The position numbers and the translations under genes are program-made. The notes beneath the pieces were generated by a model that saw nothing but the letters and a program-made list of their open reading frames with translations, ran no database searches and was not told where the DNA came from. Shown piece after piece: positions 58,073 through 64,000 of a DNA stretch of 64,000 nt. The stretch's first letter is position 1. Each line of letters opens with the position of its first letter. This stretch comes from Heligmosomoides polygyrus polygyrus (Eukaryota; Nematoda; Chromadorea; Rhabditida; Heligmosomidae), in assembly GCA_947396885.1 (NCBI GenBank), contig OX377202.1, positions 21,266,001-21,330,000 on the forward strand, written 5' to 3'.

Positions 58073-58131
58073 TCGCGCGAAGCGCGCAAGTGCGAGGCAC
58101 GCCGATAGGCGTGACGGAGCACTTGTCTATA
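58073..58131. repeat. 59-bp double stem-loop, copy 2
   Basis: It has the same length and structure as 8256-8314, with three substitutions, two of which fall in the inner stem. It ends 9 bp before the splice acceptor of the last MULE-gene exon. Confidence 0.85.
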
Positions 58132-58708
58132 CTATTTCAGGTATTTCTTCCACTACACCCAGGCCATTGTGCGACACAGGTACACACTGCAGCTGAGGCC
58201 GGCATCCACCAAGAAACCTGCGGTGGGCTGCTTCTTCAGGCGGATTCAGATGCTCCCTCTGCTTCCACGGCAGTTCCACCGCATTTCGGAAGCCTTCGTC
58301 CTTCCGCAAGCTCCCCTCGTCAGCCCGTTCGAGTACGCGGGTCTGCTGCAATTTGCAGACTACTGGTGCAACAACTGGGGAATCGGGGTTCGCTTTGACG
58401 GGTTGTGGGATCACTCGGAAAATCGCGGCTTGAGAACCACGAATGCGGCGGAAGGGTTCCACACGAAAATAAGGGCCGCCTTTCCAAGAGGCACTCCTAC
58501 CCTGCACCAAATGCTGGGTTTCATTCAAAGCCAGTTGGTGATATCAAAAGGACTGATCGGACCGGCTGCGGATGGAGCTCGACCGCACTACGTGAGAGAA
58601 GATGAGGCAACGCTGCAGTTAGAAATCACTCGAGAACTTTCACGTTTTTATGACCGCCATGTTATAGGAGGTGTGATTCCTTCTACGAGGGAATGTAAAG
58701 AATTTTAG

Positions 58709-59899
58709 ACTATCTTGCACATAGACTCGCGCATTGAAATTATTTGTCACTCCATACAAATACACATTTTAAGTGTAAGATGTATATATATATAATATAT
58801 ATATATATATTTGCGTGTCACATGTAAGATGTATACACTATTGTAACGAATACTTCTTAATAAGCTTTAATAAAGTCACAAGAAAAGTTTAGCCCACAGC
58901 AGTGTTCCTGAGATGTCATGTGCATACTGATAATGCTATTTAGTGTTCTGATGTAAGAAGCAATGATGTTTCGAAGAAGGTTCCTCGCTTTCAAGTGAAA
59001 AATTTACACCGAATATAGTTTTTTGAGTTCACTCGTATCTGAAGAGCTTTTAAGCTATGTGTTGCGAAACAAGGGCTTTAAAACCTGAATCGTGCACGTG
59101 AAGCAAGCTACATAACGAAGTTCGCTGGTGCCCAGGACTTTGCATGTAACCTTAAACGATCCACAAAGTCTACCACTTCGATGTTCTCACCGGTACATGG
59201 CGCCTCCCGAGTATAACACAACGCAGGAGACATGCGCCTCACCTTCCAGTGGCAATTCTTGCTGTTGAATAACTTGTGCATTGTCTCAACGCGATAATTC
59301 CTACGAGTCAGGAAACAAGACATCTCCTCGACGTTACTAATACACGAGTTTCTCCAGCAGACACCTCTCCTTTGAGAAATTACGGTTGACGAACTGTAAT
59401 CATCGGCTGACTGAGCCTCAGCTGCGGTAGAGGTACTCTAGTGCCGAACTGCTCCGCTGTCTGGACTCTAGCGCAGGCGAGAAGAGACGTAGGGAGTTAT
59501 GTGAGGGGAATGCGAAGGGAATCTCTAGTGAGGAGGGCGCCGACGGCGCGACAAATCGGCGAAAACGTGAGTCATGGTTGTCCTTTGCCCTGTAACCAGA
59601 AATGGCGCGGGAACCTAAGGTTGGGACAGCAGTTTCAGTGGGATTCTGTGGACTCTCCGGGAAGCAGCTTGGTCCACCGGACTGCGTCGTTCTTTTCATC
59701 TTCTCACCCATGGTGTTATTTTAGTGCCGTTTTTGCGTTGCTGCACATTTTCTCAATACACTGTTTTATATGAACAGTCGTATTGCATCGTGGGCTCCAA
59801 AGGGTCCCATCCCAGCACTTATCTTGGGTCACATAAACAAGCACTTTAGCCGTCTTCTTTCTACTTTTGTTTCTACGTTTCTTTTCAGGGGCCAATCCG
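58709..59899. other. No gene recognised
   Basis: 58780-58810 is a TA run. 59441-59773 is an open frame on GC-richer sequence without motifs. It may include the 5' region of the LTR-type element that follows, but I could not define an LTR. Confidence 0.4.
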
Positions 59900-61450
59900 T
59901 TGACCTATGTGAGCCAACGAGCGCCTAGATCGACTGTTTGGAAGGCAGTTCATTGGGAAAAGGTGCACGAAAGAATGCATGAGGCGCCCGGCTGCGACGC
60001 GTCGTCGAGTGGTCATGGCTCCGTGGTTCGCAAAGAACCAGCTGAATCTGTGGTCGTTGCAGATACGAGCTGGTAGCGGACCAACGTTACGACGGAGGAC
60101 GACGAACAGATGGCAGAAGAGTTGGAAGACGGATTCCAATGACTTTGCGGATACGAAAATCGACCAAAGAGCCTGCAGGTATGCACTCGAGTGGGGAAGA
60201 ACATAAAGAACATTGAAGTACTGGCGATGGCTGAGGTAACAGAGTATATGAGATGGGCACGCGAGCCACGAGGCAATTGAATTGAACAAGCGGGCCGAGC
60301 AGCCATCGAGGTCGCATTGAGTTAGCGATTAGCAACTCGACCGGCGAGTAGAGTGCAAGGTTGGCGCAGTAGTATAGAGGTGGGCAGTAGTTTTCGAGGG
60401 TTTGGAGTGCACTAGCAGAGTGAATGGTGTGGAGCGGTCGGCGGAACTTCTGGGAATGCGAGATGAAGTAAGGAGATTGAACGCGAGTACGGGATGCATG
60501 AAGACAGTGTGTTGTGAAGGTGCGAAGATATCTTCAAAGAAAATGTCTTCGCAGGAAACCCTTCGGGACCAGTACACGGAGCTTGTCGAGTTTCGAAATC
60601 CGAGGAGGGAGTTCGCGGTTCAGTTCGCGGGAGCGCGAACTACAAGAGATGCGCAGGGCTTTAACGACAATGAGGCGGCGTGGTGCTGATGTGTTGAATG
60701 TGCTAAAACAGAGTATAGGCCACCAGGGAAGAGATATGATGCAGAGCGGCGTCGAGAATGCCGACCGAGGTAGCGACGATGTCCGAGAGGCTTGCTAGGG
60801 GGACCATGCAGCAGGAGCAATGGAGGAACCGAGCAGCTGGTGAGTGGTGGTCGATTCCTGAGAATGGCGATACGTGCGAGGGAGAGGGAGAAGGAGTGCG
60901 GTGATTCGCAGCGACCCGTTGACCAAATCCAAAGGTACATGGCCCTGTCCGAGGTGAGGCCGTATAACGGAGAAGACACAACGTATACCTTCAAGGCGTT
61001 TATCGAGCTTTTCTTTTTGAGGTACCCGAAGGATGCTGGGAGGAGCTGAGCTAGGGATCCTGTTGCGATCGAAATTAATAGGCAAAGCCAAAAACCAGTA
61101 CGAAGCCTTACCTAAGGCGATTCGCGAGAGTAGTTTCGAGGGGCGGGTGGATGCGCTGAGGCAGGCTTGTAGGGCGGGGTGAAGAAACGACCGGATTGTG
61201 GCCTTAGGCAAGTTGAGGAAACTTAGGAAGAGGGAGATTAATTTTTTTCACCGATTTCTGTGTGAATTTGGTACAACTGACCCGGCGTGCGCATTCTCAC
61301 ATGAGCGAGGTGGTTCTGGATGCGGTGCGGGCTCATTTACTGTACGTGCATCTGGCACACTGGGATGATTTCTATCTAGTGGCGCTTGAGAGCGAGAACC
61401 AGCCATATGAGGAATTGAAGCAGATCGCGAATTGAGCGGCACAATTGGAC
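59900..61450 (+). pseudogene. LTR-retrotransposon gag remnant
   Basis: Plus-strand pieces in shifting frames read as one gag-like protein. First comes a charged region with ELQEMRRALTTMRRRGADVL (coiled coil). Next is QRYMALSEVRPYNGED and FKAFIELFFLRYPKDA, which resembles the start of a retrotransposon gag domain. Then GILLRSKLIGKAKNQYEALP is followed, after a stop and frame breaks, by FCVNLVQLTRRAH and HLLYVHLAHWDDFYLVALES. Several stops and frameshifts are present and no LTR or complete pol was found. The class is inferred from the gag pattern. It is described as a dead copy only. Confidence 0.65.
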
Positions 61451-61489
61451 GCTACTGAATAAAGGGGTGAGGACCGGCCGCAGTGGCGA

Positions 61490-61630
61490 TACTGGCGAAG
61501 AGGGAACACGGGGGCAGACATAACTCCAGCGCCGCGCGAACCCCCCCCCCCCCTGGCGTCGCGCACTGTGCGCGACGAACGAGTTGTCGCGGTCCGATGC
61601 CTCCAACGTCTACAAACGCTTCCTACAGGG
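61490..61630. repeat. GC-rich dispersed repeat H, copy 2 (inverted)
   Basis: The complement matches 39385-39520 through GGACCGCGACAACTCGT, the CGCGCACAGTGCGCGACG hairpin and GGAGTTATGTCTGCCCCC. It contains a C run at 61542. Confidence 0.7.
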
Positions 61631-61939
61631 ACATGCGGCACGCATTTGCCTTATTTCAACGTTTCTTGGAGATTGTATATGAAAGTGGTTTCAATAGGAC
61701 GATCAGCGACAGTTGATACAGGAATCCTGGTCATGTATGGTTTCTAGCGTCAGTATTCACAATCTACAACTTCTTCGGTCAATTTTTATCCGTGATTATG
61801 GTTATACTACGGAAAAAGCTCACTATCACCCATTCTAGGAGCAATTGCCCTACAGCAGACTGTTGCCTACCACATTCTGTAGAATCTTAAGTTCCTTGCT
61901 AGAAATGTGATCTGGGAACTTAAGCACTGAGAACATTTT

Positions 61940-62010
61940 GTGCTCCGCGGCTAACCATGCGTCACCGAGCGCACGTCCGCGTTTCAGCGCCGCGACGTCG
62001 CGTTGGAGTT
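61940..62010. repeat. GC-rich dispersed repeat G, copy 2 (inverted)
   Basis: GTGCTCCGCGGCTAACCATG, GCGTCACCGAGCGCACGTCC and GCGCCGCGACGTCGCGTT match the complement of 38630-38720. G and H lie in the same order relative to each other at both places but about 0.3-0.7 kb apart, so both may belong to one larger element. Confidence 0.65.
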
Positions 62011-62357
62011 AGGTCCTGGAGCCGAGGGAACACGCCCCGAGGTGCAGAAGTTAGGAGCTGAGAAGCGTGAAACCAAAGGTGTGGGGGAAGAGTCTCTCAA
62101 AGTGGAAATGTAAAGAAGCGAGCTCCACTGTGTTACAAAATGCCACGAGGTTGGCCAGATCGCCAGATTGTAAGGGCCAAGAGCAGTGAGGTCAGAGTAG
62201 AGACGGTAGGCAGGCTAGGCAGGCGACGTTCTTATCGACCAGGTTGTTACAAGCCGTTTGTCAGGCTATAGGCAGTGCAGGGCTGAAACGGTCGGGGTCT
62301 GAGAGAAGTGCGGGGTGCCCTCTGATAGGTGTTAAGTTTACCACAACAATCGAAATA

Positions 62358-63351
62358 CAGTCGCCTCCCGTAATAACGCCTCCGGATAAGACGCGACTCT
62401 CGATATAGTGTAGATTTTCTCTGGAGCCGGCCAGCCTACCTTCACGCCTGTACAAATCAAATCCGCTTAAGACGCGTCGGATACAACACTACTCTTTTGG
62501 GAGGAACTCTGCGTTCAACATGACTCGTTATAACGCGTCACGGGTTCAGTTCCGGTACCATATAGGACTTGTAGGTGAGCAAGATGCTGACGGCGTCTGT
62601 GATCAGACCAACCCTTTTATTGTCCGTTCGTAGCCACGATCAGCATCCGACAACTAATTAGATGCATGTAGACGTTTTTCATGCGATGCACGATCGTCAA
62701 AAGCGTTCATAGTCAGCAATATGTCGAACACAGTGGAAGAATTCCGGTAGCCGTTAGAAGCTTCAGTATATTGGGAGATTTTCTCTATCAGAAACGAGAA
62801 ACGAGATTTCACGCCGAACTTATTCCTGTATCCTCTGATTTGCAGAGAGGAAAACAGCAGCAATGCTTTTTGATCACAAGTGACATCTCCATATCATGGG
62901 ACTGTACTGATTAGCCATTTATGTCGATTATATCGCAAATGTGGTGCGCGATTTAACAGCGCTGGTAGCGTAGTAGGCTGCGCCCTGCACGAAGGCAAGG
63001 AGTGCGGGTTCAAGTTCCGCCTCTGATCGCAACAAAACACCTTTCAACATTGAGGTGCACAGTTTTGCTGTTGTTCACGTCTGACTACCCCTAGAAATCG
63101 ATCAATCCTCACACACACTTGACATATGTACGCACATAACAGAGAGTATGTCTAGGACATTCAGTAAGGTTGTTTTATGCCTTCACATTCTCTTCAAGGT
63201 CATCTATTTTATTTATATAGCATTATTTATTCATTTTATGTGATTATAGATAAAACGGTCTGAAAAAGGTCAGCTCCGGTTAGGACGCGACCCCCGTTAT
63301 AAAGCAGATTTTCTTCGGGCCCTTAAAACGCGCTATAACGAGAGGGGACTG
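62358..63351. mobile_element. Pogo-like non-autonomous element, TA target duplication
   Basis: The left end CAGTCGCCTCCCGTAATAAC and the right end, inward CAGTCCCCTCTCGTTATAGC, are diverged inverted repeats, and homology continues inward for about 80 bp (GACGCGAC, CGCAGATTTTCT-like). TA flanks both ends (62356-62357 and 63352-63353). CAGT-starting ends with a TA duplication and TTATAACG words are typical of pogo/Tigger-type elements. No transposase is present. The interior holds a SINE (62944-63060). 61641-62357 before it has no gene that I recognise. Confidence 0.75.
62944..63060 (+). repeat. tRNA-derived SINE family B, copy 2
   Basis: A-box-like TGGTAGCGTAGTAGGC, then GCGGGTTCAAGTTCCGCC as B box, followed by TCTGATCGCAACAAAACACC, the same tail as at 40945 and 41215. 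It is nested in the pogo-like element. Confidence 0.72.
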
Positions 63352-63442
63352 TATTTGGGAGAAATTGGACGGGATTGTTGGATACACAATCGTAGTGTTT
63401 AATAATTCCCGCGGAGATTTTATTTAAGACAACAGAGGATGG

Positions 63443-63886
63443 GTGCGATATCAATCGCGAGATAGTGGAGCATCCGACGGATCGGTCAGTGTGGATGTGC
63501 GATGCGTCTGGCGCGGTGATGAGGTTCCTCGTTTTAGTGGAAGGGTAGAGGTAGAGGAAGCGGGTAAGATGTATGTGACGTCGGCTAAAGGAATGGTAAT
63601 ATTGGGTACCAACGAGCTACGGAAGCAAAGTCTGGACGTTGACGGTGAGCGAAAGAAACACGTCGAGCAAGTAGGAGGAGCTAGCAGGCCAGTTGAAGAG
63701 AAATGTAAATTGCGGGTTAAGTTAGCTGGCGTCGCAAAAGAGCCTATGTGGCACCTTGTTCTGTTAGCTGGGTGCGGCTGCAGAGTTGTGACCAGGGCGA
63801 AGACTGTATGTTTACGGCGTCGCATGCGTTGCTACAATCCGGCGTGTGTAGCGCAGGAAGCGAAGGTACTGTTGAGGTGCCGGTAG
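63443..63886 (+). CDS. 147-codon open frame, possibly LTR-element protease region
   Basis: It starts at ATG 63443 (GTG also possible upstream) and contains GRVEVEEAGKMYVTSAKGMV and LGTNELRKQSLDVDGERKKH, then a Cys-rich end. It lies on the same strand as the gag-like remnant. The VTSAKGMVILGTNELR stretch is faintly like the end of a retropepsin domain leading into pol, but I see no D-[ST]-G active site. Unknown function is the safe call. Confidence 0.35.
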   Translation: MRYQSRDSGASDGSVSVDVRCVWRGDEVPRFSGRVEVEEAGKMYVTSAKGMVILGTNELRKQSLDVDGERKKHVEQVGGASRPVEEKCKLRVKLAGVAKEPMWHLVLLAGCGCRVVTRAKTVCLRRRMRCYNPACVAQEAKVLLRCR

Positions 63887-64000
63887 TGAATAAAAGCCAA
63901 GAACCAAGGAGGATGTTGTAGAAGAGCCGGTTGGCAGGTGGGAAGAGAAAGAAGAGTGGAATGAGGTACAAGGGAAAGACGTGCCGGCCGATTTGCTAAC
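63887..64000. other. Window edge, nothing identified
   Basis: Purine-rich sequence continuing beyond the open frame, possibly more of the same element. Confidence 0.4.

Larger units (their letters stand above)
54871..58708 (+). pseudogene. MULE-type transposase gene, five exons, one in-frame stop
   Basis: Exons 54871-55294, 55358-55506, 55570-55695, 55834-56147 and 58141-58708 join in frame to about 526 residues. The N-terminal part has a Cys/His set (CCGCRAMKE..CQIAN..HFC), possibly zinc-binding. Exon 4 has FQCDGRYKQIP (first catalytic Asp region) and ALPLLYAFIPDGTEATYRHL, diagnostic of MULE transposases (PF10551), then FLFDFELPAIRAA (second Asp). The last exon has YFFHYTQAIVR, and RTTNAAEGFHTKI supplies the N..E..H signature. 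A TAA at 55918-55920 interrupts exon 4 just before FYTIIG. The exon 3 donor (AAT|GTTGTA) is my weakest junction. I saw no terminal inverted repeats. It could be a transposon copy or a domesticated relative. Confidence 0.8.

Overview
The window is eukaryotic and reads as part of a parasitic clade V nematode genome, probably a hookworm-like strongylid. The reasons are short introns (43-150 nt) with nematode-type TTTCAG acceptors, a seven-transmembrane gene built like a worm chemoreceptor, an animal mariner transposon, RTE and CR1 LINEs, a MULE-type transposase gene with small introns, several tRNA-derived SINE-like families and many microsatellites. The species assignment is inference. I see no bacterial operon, CRISPR array, rRNA or intact tRNA gene.

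Layout. 1-5.4 kb: three MITEs with the same ends and a 3-bp TTA/TAA target duplication, a decayed mariner and simple repeats. 5.4-8.2 kb: copy 1 of a compound repeat (family X) split by an almost complete mariner (6234-7505, TA duplication). 8.2-15.7 kb: sparse, with a few candidate short-exon genes, including one ending in a BESS-like domain, and a cluster of tandem and inverted 137-bp units that carry hammerhead-ribozyme-like cores. 15.7-20.4 kb: a 1.35-kb element with ~300-bp inverted arms containing tRNA-like promoter boxes, then a dead RTE LINE on the minus strand bracketed by copies of another repeat. 21.6-22.9 kb: an AT-rich Penelope-like reverse transcriptase remnant followed by the same hammerhead-like module. 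23.2-27.9 kb: a SINE, a 219-bp CTAT tract, family X copy 2 with a foldback insertion, and a GGACCAGT minisatellite.

28.2-37.7 kb (minus strand): the best host-gene candidate, a six-exon, 291-residue, seven-TM receptor. All its junctions keep frame. Its 6.8-kb third intron hosts a duplicated repeat, a mariner relic, a CR1-type LINE relic and a 32-bp inverted repeat. 38-44 kb: GC-rich dispersed repeats, a SINE family and a 2.15-kb hAT-like non-autonomous element with an exact 8-bp target duplication. 44-48.7 kb: a mariner relic and a nearly full-length but broken CR1-type LINE. 49.6-51.2 kb: a segment bounded by inverted arrays of a ~20-bp motif. 54.9-58.7 kb: a five-exon MULE transposase gene with one in-frame stop and a 2-kb last intron filled by two tandem arrays and a conserved stem-loop. 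59.9-63.9 kb: a decayed LTR-retrotransposon gag region, then a pogo-like non-autonomous element with a SINE inside.

Most protein-like sequence here belongs to transposable elements, nearly all dead. The most interesting items are the Penelope-like element with hammerhead-like terminal repeats, the receptor gene with its TE-loaded intron, and the internally repetitive MULE intron. All exon models come from reading splice signals and frames by eye, with no transcript evidence.
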